From Mediterranea sp. (in: CFB group bacteria) (GTDB lineage: Bacteria; Bacteroidota; Bacteroidia; Bacteroidales; Bacteroidaceae): a DNA stretch of 39,915 nucleotides. Positions within the stretch are counted from its first letter, which is position 1; each line of letters opens with the position of its first letter. Position numbers and translations under genes: made by a program. The DNA lies in the NCBI GenBank assembly GCA_031261785.1, contig JAISIZ010000067.1, positions 1 to 39,915 of the forward strand, given 5' to 3'. Shown here in pieces: positions 1 through 7,034 of the stretch. The notes beneath the pieces were generated by a model. That model was not told the origin of the DNA, searched no databases, and was given only the letters and a program-made list of their open reading frames with translations.

Positions 1-119
1 CGAAACTCATTAGACGCTGATGACACGGATGACACGGATCTAAAATATATAAATCCGTGTCATCCGTGTCATCAGCGTCTAAAAAATCATTGCACAAAAT
101 TACCCCGCACGAGGTATAA
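1..119. repeat. Left copy of 119-bp terminal inverted repeat with internal hairpin
   Basis: These 119 bases are the exact reverse complement of 39797-39915. Inside the repeat, 11-39 and 53-81 form a perfect 29-bp inverted repeat around a 13-nt AT-rich loop. The arms are built from the motif GATGACACGGAT repeated in tandem. Identity with the right copy stops at base 120. The genes between the copies are core chromosomal genes, so a transposon is unlikely. A dispersed intergenic hairpin repeat at which the assembly broke is the simpler reading. Bases 120-186 hold no gene, only a fragment resembling the CACAGATT repeat family at about 145-160. Confidence 0.9.
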
Positions 120-186
120 AAGCGGGCACCTGATCGTTTCTTACCACAGGGGACACAGATTCGCGCGGCTTATATAGGCTGATGCG

Positions 187-1881
187 CTACGCACCCGCCT
201 TTGCCGACGTTACGCTGAGCAGTTTCTTGTATTCCTGGGGATTGGTGAGAATCTTCTCGGCCTCTTTCAGCGCGTTGTCGTCCTTGAGTTGCTCGATGAT
301 GTTGCCGCGCTGGAAGTAGTAGCGTTTCACGATTTCGCTGGCCATCACGGGCTTGATGTCCTTGGCGAAGTAGTCGAGGTCGCGGTCGAGGTCGTGCTTC
401 AGCTTCTTCTCCAGCTCGGCGAATTCCGTGGAGGCTCCCTCGAGGTAGCCTTCGAACTCGGCGGCTTCCTTGAGCGATTTCAAGATCTTCTCGCTCTGCT
501 GGTCGTACTTGAAGTCGGACTTCTTCACCAGTGCCTTGAAATCGGCGTAGTCGGCGTCGGTGATGACAAATTTGTCGGGTGCGGGGATAGTGGGATGCTT
601 GAGGCAGTACTGGGTGGCGTAGTCGAATATGAGATTGTCGCTCACGAGGTAGTAGAGTATGTTGGGTAGCTTCTCTTGCTTCACCTTGATGTCGGGGGTG
701 ATGCCTCCACCGTCGCGTACCTCTCGTCCGGCCGCGGTATGGAATATCTTCGTGAGGCTGTCGGGGATAACGCCTACGCTGCCGTCGTCGTTGCGGTGGG
801 CGTAGTCGATGGCTTGCACGCACCGTCCGCTGGGGATGTAGTACTTGGAGGTGGTGACCTTCATGGTGCCGCCGTAGGGCAGCGAGCGGGGTACCTGCAC
901 CAATCCCTTGCCGAAGGTACGGCTGCCTACGACGACAGCCCGGTCAAGGTCCTGCAGCGACCCGGAGAGAATCTCGGAGGCGGAGGCGGTGGCGCTGTTC
1001 ACTAGCACCACGATGGGGATGTCGAGGTCGATTGGCTCGCGGAGGGTCTTGTAGGTGTTGCTGGCCTGCTTGGTCTTTCCCTTGGTGGTGACGATGACCT
1101 TGCCGCGGGGAAGGAAGTAGTTGGCGATCTCCACCGCCTCGTCGAGCAGCCCGCCGCCGTTGTTGCGCAGGTCGATGACGAGCGATGTGGCGCCTTGTTT
1201 CTTGAGGTCGAGGAGGTGTCGCTTGAACTCCTTGGAAGGATTGCCCGAGAAGGTGCTGAGGTTGATGTACCCGATGTTGTTGTCGAGCACGGCGGCGTAG
1301 GGTATGGCTGGTGGCTGTATGGATTGTCGGGTGAGGGTGAACTCCATGGGGGTGCGCCCGCCTTTGGCGTTAGGCCGTTCGATGGCTACCTTGAGCGTAG
1401 TGCCTATCTGGCCGCGCAGCATCTGGCTGACGTCGGCGTTGTTCTTGCCCTCGAGGTCTTTCCCGTCGATGGCCATGAGGATGTCACCCGCCTTCAGCCC
1501 GGCTTTCGCCGCCGGTGTTCCCTCGAAGGGTTCGGAGATCATGGAGCGTTTCAGCTTGGGGTTGTACGCGATGTATGAGCCTATGCCTCCGAACGAGCCT
1601 TTGATCATCTGCTCCAGCTCGCTCTGGTCCTCCTCGGGGTAGTACACGGTGTAGGGGTCGAGCGAGTAGAGCATGCTCTCGATACCCGTCTGTATGGTCT
1701 TGTCGGGATTGATAGTATCCACGTAGAACATGTCCAGCTCTTTCACGATGGAGTTGAAGATGTCCAGGTTCTTGGCGATGCGGAAGTTGCGGTCATCGGC
1801 GTTCTTGAAGCTGAGGAACGCTGCGGCGGCTACGGCTACCACGGCGATTATGGCGATTCGGCCATTTAGGTATCTTCTCAT
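187..1881 (-). CDS. S41 family carboxyl-terminal processing protease
   Basis: Periplasmic serine protease of the CtpA/Prc family, which trims or degrades envelope proteins. The 564-residue protein has a short basic N-terminus and one hydrophobic segment (about residues 8-24) acting as signal or anchor. A PDZ domain (about 90-170, with the loop GIGSYI) follows, then the S41 catalytic core. The Ser-Lys dyad is visible: Ser300 in the motif TASASEI and Lys325 in FGKGLVQ, with the 25-residue spacing I recall for this family. The region RNNGGGLLDEAV is also typical. The start at 1881 gives a sensible leader. It lies 45 bp downstream of the PfkB kinase stop on the same strand, so the two may be cotranscribed. 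The C-terminal extension of about 150 residues is charged and helical, as in other Bacteroidetes members. The natural substrate cannot be told from sequence. Confidence 0.93.
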   Translation of the reverse strand: MRRYLNGRIAIIAVVAVAAAAFLSFKNADDRNFRIAKNLDIFNSIVKELDMFYVDTINPDKTIQTGIESMLYSLDPYTVYYPEEDQSELEQMIKGSFGGIGSYIAYNPKLKRSMISEPFEGTPAAKAGLKAGDILMAIDGKDLEGKNNADVSQMLRGQIGTTLKVAIERPNAKGGRTPMEFTLTRQSIQPPAIPYAAVLDNNIGYINLSTFSGNPSKEFKRHLLDLKKQGATSLVIDLRNNGGGLLDEAVEIANYFLPRGKVIVTTKGKTKQASNTYKTLREPIDLDIPIVVLVNSATASASEILSGSLQDLDRAVVVGSRTFGKGLVQVPRSLPYGGTMKVTTSKYYIPSGRCVQAIDYAHRNDDGSVGVIPDSLTKIFHTAAGREVRDGGGITPDIKVKQEKLPNILYYLVSDNLIFDYATQYCLKHPTIPAPDKFVITDADYADFKALVKKSDFKYDQQSEKILKSLKEAAEFEGYLEGASTEFAELEKKLKHDLDRDLDYFAKDIKPVMASEIVKRYYFQRGNIIEQLKDDNALKEAEKILTNPQEYKKLLSVTSAKAGA

Positions 1882-1926
1882 ATTTTCTTTTTTCGTTTCG
1901 AGAGGTAAAAGTAAGCCAATCTGCGG

Positions 1927-2916
1927 TCACTCGGCGAGAATGGCCTTTATATTTAACTTAATTTCAGTCCACCGCTCGGCTGTCATGGTGGTGCCTACCA
2001 CTTGGATGACGTTTCCCGAGAGGAGGGCGCCCACCTCGGCGCATTGGCGCAGCGGGTGTCCGTGGATGAGCGCGTAAAGGAATCCGGCGGCGAAGTAGTC
2101 GCCCGCGCCGGTGGTGTCGATCACCTTGGGAACGGGTATGGCGTCGGCGTGTACCGTCTGTCCGGCTCGGCTGGCGTACGATCCGGCGGCGCCCACCTTC
2201 ACCACGGCGATGTCGCATCGGGCGGCGAGGCGCGCGAGGGCTTCGAGCGGCTCTTGTCCGGTGAACGCCCTGGCCTCCTCTTCGTTGGCGAAGAGGATGT
2301 CGACGTAGCGGTCGACCAGTAGTCCGAAGAAGTCTCTGTCGGCCGCCACGATGTTGTAGCTGGCCAGGTCGAGGCAGACGCGTAGTCCGGCGGCCTTGGC
2401 CAAGTGGAGGGCACGAAGTATCATGTCGTGGTTCTGCACCAAGTATCCCTCTATATATAGATAGGTATAGCCTTCGAACATGGCGGGCGTGAGGTCGTTG
2501 GCCTCCAGCGTGGCGGCCGCCCCGAGGTAGGTGCCGAAGGTACGCTCACCGTCGGGAGAGATAAAGGTGGAAGCTACGCCCGAGGGGAGGCTGGGGGAGG
2601 CGAGGAGCTTGTCGTCGATGTGGTTGCGGCCGAGATGCTGGCGAAAGAAGTCGCCGTATCGGTCGTGTCCCACCTTGCCAATGAATCCTGTCGTGGCCCC
2701 GAGGCATGCCAGCCCCATGATGGTGTTGGCAGCCGAGCCTCCTGAGGCGAGGTGGGTCTCCATCTTGGCGAGGTTGTCGTTGATCTGTCGCAGCTTATCC
2801 TCGTCGACGAGTTGCATGCTGCCTTTGGGCAGCTCCATTTCCTTTAGCGGAGTGTCGTTCTCCAGGGCGGCAAGCACGTCTACGAGGGCGTTGCCCAATC
2901 CTACTATTTTATCCAT
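1927..2916 (-). CDS. PfkB family carbohydrate/nucleoside kinase (adenosine-kinase-like)
   Basis: Predicted cytosolic sugar or nucleoside kinase of the ribokinase/PfkB family, 329 residues. The first family signature is seen around GGSAANTIMGLACLG. The second is DTTGAGDYFAAGF, whose GAGD aspartate is the catalytic base in this family. The start at 2916 (MDKIVGLGNALVD) is preferred over an in-frame codon at 2964, because the longer version would run through the promoter box at 2934-2941. Overall pattern and length resemble the Bacteroidetes proteins annotated as adenosine kinase, but substrate choice among PfkB enzymes is not secure from sequence. The S41 protease gene follows 45 bp downstream. 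Confidence 0.9.
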   Translation of the reverse strand: MDKIVGLGNALVDVLAALENDTPLKEMELPKGSMQLVDEDKLRQINDNLAKMETHLASGGSAANTIMGLACLGATTGFIGKVGHDRYGDFFRQHLGRNHIDDKLLASPSLPSGVASTFISPDGERTFGTYLGAAATLEANDLTPAMFEGYTYLYIEGYLVQNHDMILRALHLAKAAGLRVCLDLASYNIVAADRDFFGLLVDRYVDILFANEEEARAFTGQEPLEALARLAARCDIAVVKVGAAGSYASRAGQTVHADAIPVPKVIDTTGAGDYFAAGFLYALIHGHPLRQCAEVGALLSGNVIQVVGTTMTAERWTEIKLNIKAILAE

Positions 2917-2933
2917 ATCTTTGTTTTTTTCTG

Positions 2934-2941
2934 CAAAGATA
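2934..2941 (-). promoter_or_regulatory. Putative -7 box (TATCTTTG) for the PfkB kinase gene
   Basis: On the minus strand TATCTTTG matches the Bacteroidetes -7 consensus TAnnTTTG exactly and lies 18 bp upstream of the chosen start. No clear TTTG -33 element is seen at 19-21 bp. It is back-to-back with the tRNA promoter. Confidence 0.5.
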
Positions 2942-2972
2942 TTGCATAATCCAAAAAATCCCACTACTTTTG
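2941..2972 (+). promoter_or_regulatory. Putative promoter of the tRNA-Asn pair
   Basis: ATTG at 2941-2944, a 20-bp spacer, then TACTTTTG at 2965-2972 match the Bacteroidetes TTTG-N19-21-TAnnTTTG promoter. The first tRNA starts 24 bp downstream. It overlaps the divergent kinase promoter. Confidence 0.6.
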
Positions 2973-2995
2973 CCGTCGCAATTGAGAAAAAACAT

Positions 2996-3069
2996 TCTTC
3001 CTTAGCTCAGTCGGTTAGAGCATCTGACTGTTAATCAGAGGGTCCTTGGTTCAAGTCCAAGAGGAAGAG
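2996..3069 (+). tRNA. tRNA-Asn (GTT), copy 1
   Basis: A full cloverleaf can be folded by hand. The 7-bp acceptor stem is TCTTCCT/AGGAAGA, the D stem GCTC/GAGC, the anticodon stem TCTGA/TCAGA with loop CTGTTAA (anticodon GTT at 3030-3032), and the T stem CTTGG/CCAAG with loop TTCAAGT. The discriminator base is G and CCA is not encoded. An identical copy follows after 34 bp. Confidence 0.97.
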
Positions 3070-3103
3070 CGGACATAAGAAACATAGATTTAAAGGTTTA
3101 TTT

Positions 3104-3177
3104 TCTTCCTTAGCTCAGTCGGTTAGAGCATCTGACTGTTAATCAGAGGGTCCTTGGTTCAAGTCCAAGAGGAAGAG
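3104..3177 (+). tRNA. tRNA-Asn (GTT), copy 2
   Basis: Identical over 74 nt to the copy at 2996-3069, with the same cloverleaf and anticodon GTT. The spacer of 34 bp has no promoter box, so both are probably cut from one transcript that ends at the hairpin at 3180-3218. Confidence 0.97.
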
Positions 3178-3179
3178 CG

Positions 3180-3218
3180 ACGAAAGCCTCCGCGTGAGCG
3201 GGGGCTTTCGTTGTTTTT
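3180..3218 (+). terminator. Intrinsic terminator after the tRNA-Asn pair
   Basis: The hairpin ACGAAAGCC-T-CCGC, loop GTGA, GCGG-G-GGCTTTCGT has a stem of about 13 bp with one mismatch. It is followed by TGTTTTT. It begins 3 bp after the second tRNA. The T-run is only on the plus strand, so it terminates the tRNA transcript and not the converging PP2C operon. Confidence 0.88.
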
Positions 3219-3239
3219 ACGCCTCGTGGTGAGAGACGC

Positions 3240-4061
3240 TCATTCGTTCTCGAGCCAATCTGTCAGCTTGTCCCAGAATGTTTTCCGCTTCCCCGGCTTG
3301 TCGTCCCCGCTCACGCCGGCTATGTGTACAAGATAGGCGGTGTGGTTGTCGCGGGTCTGTCCGGTGCTCACGGCTTGCAACCGGCAGGCTTTCTCCTCGT
3401 CGTCGAGATCCTCGGAGAGGATGTGGAGCAGCCGCTCGTCGGTGAGCCGTTCCAGCACGCCGTCGGTGCAAAGGAAGAGGTAGTCGCCTGCCCGCAGGTC
3501 GGTGAGCAGGCGTGTTTCGGCGTATTGCCGCTCCTCCTGGTGGGGCATCATCACCCGGGTGATGATGTTGCGCCGACGGTCGTACCTGGCTTCCTCGGGT
3601 GTGAGTTCGCCGAGGCGCACGAGGTCTTCTACCAGCGAGTGGTCGGGCGAGCGGTAGAGTATGCCTGCGTTTGGACGTACGTGGTAGATACGGCTGTCGC
3701 CGATATGCGCCGCCGTGCATCCCCGGTGGTGGAGATAGGCGAGGGCGAGGGTGGTGCCCATCTTGCGTTCTCCCCCCATGGACTTGTCGTCGGCGTCGTC
3801 GAGGGCGTCGTAGGCGGCGTCGATGGCGGCGTCCAGCTCCTCTTCGTCCAGCGTGATGAGGGGGTGGCTGGCGAGGTAGTCGCCCAAAGCCTGGCAAACG
3901 GTGTTCGCCGCCACCTCGCCATGGGCGTGTCCGCCCATGCCGTCGCATACGATGAAGAAGCGGCTGGCCGTGGTGCCTTGGATGGGGTAGAGGCTGTCTT
4001 CCTGGTTCTCGCGCTGGCCGATGGCCGTGTAGGCGAGGGGTTGGTGGATGGTGACTTTCAT
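3240..4061 (-). CDS. PP2C-family protein serine/threonine phosphatase
   Basis: Metal-dependent (PPM/PP2C) protein phosphatase, 273 residues, single catalytic domain, predicted cytosolic. Motifs seen: GQRENQEDS with metal ligands Glu21 and Asp22, CDGMGGHAHGE (Asp40/Gly41), FLCTDGV and RDNHTAYLV near the C-terminus. There is no signal peptide or membrane segment. Its ATG overlaps the stop of the upstream FHA gene in an ATGA arrangement (4058-4061), which points to translational coupling. In bacteria PP2C enzymes usually reverse Ser/Thr kinase signalling and FHA domains read the phosphorylated threonines, so the pair probably acts together. No kinase gene lies in this window. Confidence 0.93.
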   Translation of the reverse strand: MKVTIHQPLAYTAIGQRENQEDSLYPIQGTTASRFFIVCDGMGGHAHGEVAANTVCQALGDYLASHPLITLDEEELDAAIDAAYDALDDADDKSMGGERKMGTTLALAYLHHRGCTAAHIGDSRIYHVRPNAGILYRSPDHSLVEDLVRLGELTPEEARYDRRRNIITRVMMPHQEERQYAETRLLTDLRAGDYLFLCTDGVLERLTDERLLHILSEDLDDEEKACRLQAVSTGQTRDNHTAYLVHIAGVSGDDKPGKRKTFWDKLTDWLENE

Positions 4062-4510
4062 AGACGTTCGAACGTAACGGTTGTCCGCCCTAAAGTCAGC
4101 CTGTCGCCCGGCTGGAGCGCGAGTGTCTCGCCCCGGCCCACCTCCTTGCCGTTGAGCAGCAGGGCGTTCAGGCTTCCTGCCTCTTTCAGCCGGTGCTCAT
4201 AGTCTCCCCCGGGGAGCGGGAGCGCCTCGATGATGGCGTGTCGGCGGCTCATGTACTCGTCGGTGGAGAGCTTGATGTCGGCCGTGCCGCTGGTGGCGTC
4301 GCGTCCGAGCACGTTCTCGCCCTTCTTCAGGTAGAAGGTGTCGCCACCTTCCTCCAGCCGCAGGCGTCCCGTGACGACGGGGAAGGATTCGGGATAGTCC
4401 TGGTAGTGGCACTTGGGACATTCCTTCTTGCCTTTCGGGCCATTTCCGCTGGTATCCATTAGCAGCCTGGCGCCACATCGCGGGCAGATCACCCGCTGTT
4501 TCTTGTCCAT
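4058..4510 (-). CDS. Zinc-ribbon and FHA-domain protein
   Basis: A 150-residue protein with two parts. Near the N-terminus is a zinc ribbon with two CxxC pairs (CPRC and CPKC, about residues 9-36). From about residue 60 to the end is an FHA phosphothreonine-binding domain, with the motifs GENVLGRD, SRRHA and LNALLLNG matching the conserved Gly-Arg, Ser-x-x-His and Asn positions. The start at 4510 is chosen because the upstream in-frame stretch is Arg/His-rich and reads as shadow sequence of the neighbouring gene. It is 5 bp after the ABC ATPase stop and overlaps the phosphatase start by 4 bp. Its role is probably to recognise a phosphorylated partner; the partner is unknown. Confidence 0.9.
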   Translation of the reverse strand: MDKKQRVICPRCGARLLMDTSGNGPKGKKECPKCHYQDYPESFPVVTGRLRLEEGGDTFYLKKGENVLGRDATSGTADIKLSTDEYMSRRHAIIEALPLPGGDYEHRLKEAGSLNALLLNGKEVGRGETLALQPGDRLTLGRTTVTFERL

Positions 4511-4515
4511 CGTCG

Positions 4516-5217
4516 TCAGTCTACGTTGAAGTAGTCCTCGAGTTCCTTTTCGGCGGAATTGTCCTCGTTGATGATGTCGCGTATGATGATGCCGTTCTCG
4601 AGCAAGGCGATGCGGGGGCATACGTCGACGGTGTGGTTGAGGTTGTGGCTGGAGATGACGACGGTGGCCTGGTGCTCCTCGTTGTACTTCTTGAGCAGAT
4701 GCTTGATGATGGACTGCGAGCTGGGGTCGAGGAAGTTGAACGGCTCGTCGAGGATGAGCAGCCGCGGGTGGTGGAGCATGGCGGAGATGATGCCGATCTT
4801 CTGCTTGTTGCCCGCCGAGTAGTTGCGGATGAGCTTCTTCAGTCCGATCACCTCGCCGCTCATGAGGCGCTCGAACGGCTCGAGCCGTGCGTCGACCTCC
4901 TCCTTGCCGAGTCCATACATCTTCCCGATGAAGTAGAAATACTCCTCGGGCGTGAGGTAGTCGATGAGGAATCCGTCGTCGATGAAGGCGCCGGTCATTC
5001 CTTTCCAGTCCTCGCTCCGCGCCACGTCGATGCCGTCGATGGTGACTTGTCCGTGGTCGACCTTCAGCAGGTCGAGCATGAGGCGGAAGAGCGTGGTCTT
5101 TCCGGCTCCGTTGTTACCCACCAGTCCGAGCATTTGCCCCGATGGGATTTCGTATCGTTCGATGTCTACGGCGACTTTCTCGCCGAAGCTTTTCTTTAGT
5201 TCACTGATTGTTACCAT
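4516..5217 (-). CDS. ABC transporter ATP-binding protein
   Basis: Single nucleotide-binding domain, 233 residues. Walker A is GNNGAGKT at 34-41, the signature is NYSAGNKQKI and Walker B is LLILDEPFN. The later motif VISSHNL carries the switch histidine. Partner permease: the DUF5687 membrane protein encoded upstream on the same strand, separated by an array of GATTAGTG repeats. The substrate is unknown. Related Bacteroidetes pairs are annotated only as export-type ABC systems. The FHA and PP2C genes follow within 5 bp, making one compact operon. Confidence 0.93.
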   Translation of the reverse strand: MVTISELKKSFGEKVAVDIERYEIPSGQMLGLVGNNGAGKTTLFRLMLDLLKVDHGQVTIDGIDVARSEDWKGMTGAFIDDGFLIDYLTPEEYFYFIGKMYGLGKEEVDARLEPFERLMSGEVIGLKKLIRNYSAGNKQKIGIISAMLHHPRLLILDEPFNFLDPSSQSIIKHLLKKYNEEHQATVVISSHNLNHTVDVCPRIALLENGIIIRDIINEDNSAEKELEDYFNVD

Positions 5218-5222
5218 AATAT

Positions 5223-5340
5223 AGAGTAGTGATTAGTGATTAGTGATTGGTGATTAGTGATTGGTGATTAGTGATTGGTGGTTAGTGATTAGCGGTTAGT
5301 GACCAGTGCTAATCACTAATCACTAACCACTAATCACTAA
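5223..5340. repeat. GATTAGTG/GGTTAGTG octamer array, partly inverted
   Basis: About ten direct copies of (G/T)GATTAGTG-like octamers run from 5223 to about 5300, followed by copies in the opposite orientation (CTAATCACTAATC) at 5310-5340. The two halves can fold into a long imperfect hairpin in the mRNA between the DUF5687 permease and the ABC ATPase. The array begins 5 bp after the permease stop codon. Similar arrays are at 6842-6903, 7017-7034, 12159-12187 and 33237-33265. Confidence 0.9.
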
Positions 5341-5344
5341 TTCC

Positions 5345-6835
5345 CTACTGTCTGCTGTCCCTGAATCCTTCCATGTTCTCGTAGCGTCGGAGCATGAAGC
5401 GGTGGTAGACGTTCTTGATCCACAGGGGCGAGGTGAGCGTGAAGCCCAGTCCGATGAGGAGCAAGACGACGTACGCCATGGTCTGTCCCAACAGCATATC
5501 CAGCCCTTGGTAGAGCACGACAGGTACGAGGAAGGTGGCGAAGGTGACGGCGATCTGTATGCCGTTGTTGGTCTGTCGCATGGTCATCTTCTCGTTCATC
5601 GGGAGGCTCTGCTTGTTGTACACCGCCAGCTGGAAGAAGGCGAAGTAGGCCAGCCCGATGGTATAGAAGCAGAGCGAGAAGGCGCCCAGCAGCGACAGCT
5701 TGCCCGTGACGATGGCGGGTATCATGAGCACGAAGGGGATGACCTCGGCCACGCTGTAGACGTAGTACTTGGCTCGGAGCAGGCTCATGATGGATTCCTT
5801 GCGCACCATGAGGCCGTCGATGTAGTTGCCCTCCGACGACATGAGTTGCGACAGGAACATGATGCCGTACGCGGTGAAGCTGTACACGCACACGAAGGTG
5901 TTCATGAACTTGCCGTCGTAAGCCTCGGTGAAGCTGAGCAGGAGCGAGAACATCACGATGAGTATGATGGCCATGCGCATCTGCATCTTGCAGCGGCGGT
6001 TGCGCAGCATCTGCTTCAGCTCCAGGCGCATGTACTCGCCCACCTCGCCGTAGCGTTCGAGGAACTTGTACTCCGACACGCGCTTCACGTTGTCGCTGTC
6101 GTTGGTCTTGGCCAGTTCGGCGTACACCAAGGAGCCGATCACTCGCCGGTTGACCAACCATAGCAGGCCGATGACGAGCAGCGTGCCGAGATACCACAGC
6201 AGGTTGCCGTCGATGTAGCCTTGTCCCAGGTCCATGAAGAAGTAGAACACGGGGCTGTCGGGTAGGAACAGCAGCGTGCCGATGCCGAGGTAGAACACGG
6301 TAGGAAGGACGATCCACCACAGGCTCTCGTTGATGAGCGTGCGGCAGAGCAAGTACCAGTAGTTGTTGACCAGTATCAGCAGCCAGAGGCCGAAGAGGTA
6401 GGCCACCACGCCGAGCGGTCCGAAGAACTTGGCGACGGCGAGGATGGCGAAGGGTACGAAGAAGAACATCCAGAAGAGGTTGTACCAGTCCAGTCCTGAG
6501 CGGAGCAGCAGGAAGTCGATGAGGCGTTTCTGCTTGATGGGCAACAGCAAATAGGGCTTCACCTCCTGTGTGGGCGTGCGTTGCAACGGCAATCGCGTGA
6601 GGAAGTCCAACGCCAGGATGACGACCAGCCCGCCAGCGTTGAGCAGCTGGAAGGCGTCGCGGTGGTTGGTCTCCAAAGCCAGCGCCAGCGACACGCCGAA
6701 GAAGATGAGGTAGCCGGCCCAAAAGGCTATCATGAAGTAGCCGAAGAAACGGGCGACTTTGCTTCGCTCGTACATCGGGTGCCGCTTCATGGCCAGCTTA
6801 CCATGCTTTCTGAGTTCGATGAATAATGTAAGCAC
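5345..6835 (-). CDS. DUF5687 family ABC-type membrane protein
   Basis: A 496-residue integral membrane protein with about ten hydrophobic segments, in the arrangement of the Bacteroidetes DUF5687 family that accompanies ABC ATPases. Recognisable stretches include PTQEVKPYLLLPI and NNYWYLLCRTL. The likely start is a GTG at 6835 (reading MLTLFIELRKHGKLAMK), since this sequence fits my memory of family N-termini better than the internal ATG codons. It is the first gene of the operon with the ABC ATPase, FHA and PP2C genes. It probably forms the membrane channel for the ATPase; the cargo is unknown. Repeat arrays lie on both sides of the gene. Confidence 0.85.
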   Translation of the reverse strand: MLTLFIELRKHGKLAMKRHPMYERSKVARFFGYFMIAFWAGYLIFFGVSLALALETNHRDAFQLLNAGGLVVILALDFLTRLPLQRTPTQEVKPYLLLPIKQKRLIDFLLLRSGLDWYNLFWMFFFVPFAILAVAKFFGPLGVVAYLFGLWLLILVNNYWYLLCRTLINESLWWIVLPTVFYLGIGTLLFLPDSPVFYFFMDLGQGYIDGNLLWYLGTLLVIGLLWLVNRRVIGSLVYAELAKTNDSDNVKRVSEYKFLERYGEVGEYMRLELKQMLRNRRCKMQMRMAIILIVMFSLLLSFTEAYDGKFMNTFVCVYSFTAYGIMFLSQLMSSEGNYIDGLMVRKESIMSLLRAKYYVYSVAEVIPFVLMIPAIVTGKLSLLGAFSLCFYTIGLAYFAFFQLAVYNKQSLPMNEKMTMRQTNNGIQIAVTFATFLVPVVLYQGLDMLLGQTMAYVVLLLIGLGFTLTSPLWIKNVYHRFMLRRYENMEGFRDSRQ

Positions 6836-6841
6836 TTGAAG

Positions 6842-6903
6842 TAGTGATTAGTGGTTAGTGATTAGTGGTTAGTGATTAGTGGTTAGTGATTAGTGATTAG
6901 TGG
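6842..6903. repeat. GATTAGTG/GGTTAGTG octamer array
   Basis: Roughly seven alternating copies of GATTAGTG and GGTTAGTG in one orientation, directly upstream of the DUF5687 gene. Same family as 5223-5340. Confidence 0.9.
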
Positions 6904-6910
6904 GGGTCTC

Positions 6911-7005
6911 ACCACAGATTACACAGATTCACACAGATTATTTTATCGTGAACAACGGATTACACGAGAATAGAATAATCTGTGCGAATCTGTGTAATCT
7001 GTGGT
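6911..7005. repeat. CACAGATT inverted-repeat element (30-bp arms)
   Basis: Arms at 6911-6940 and 6976-7005 are 30 bp long with one mismatch. Each arm starts or ends with ACCACAGATTACACAGATTC or its complement. The loop is 35 nt. The element can form a long hairpin and lies between the M16 protease stop and the DUF5687 start. The architecture (tandem short words arranged as an inverted repeat) is like that of the terminal repeat of the window, but with a different word. Confidence 0.9.
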
Positions 7006-7016
7006 GAATCTCTCCG

Positions 7017-7034
7017 CCAATCACTAATCACTAT
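7017..7034. repeat. Short GATTAGTG repeat overlapping the M16 stop codon
   Basis: On the minus strand the end of the M16 gene reads AAA-TAG-TGATTAGTGATT. The TAG stop at 7031-7033 is therefore the beginning of the repeat word TAGTGATTAGTG. Confidence 0.75.

Noticed and set aside
2917..2964. Longer N-terminus of the PfkB kinase
   Set aside because: The extra 16 residues overlap the -7 promoter box and do not resemble the family; MDKIVGLGNALVD is a normal start.
5337..6722. A 461-codon minus-strand frame overlapping the DUF5687 permease
   Set aside because: Arg/His/Pro-rich composition typical of a shifted frame; the 496-codon frame has proper membrane segments and family motifs.
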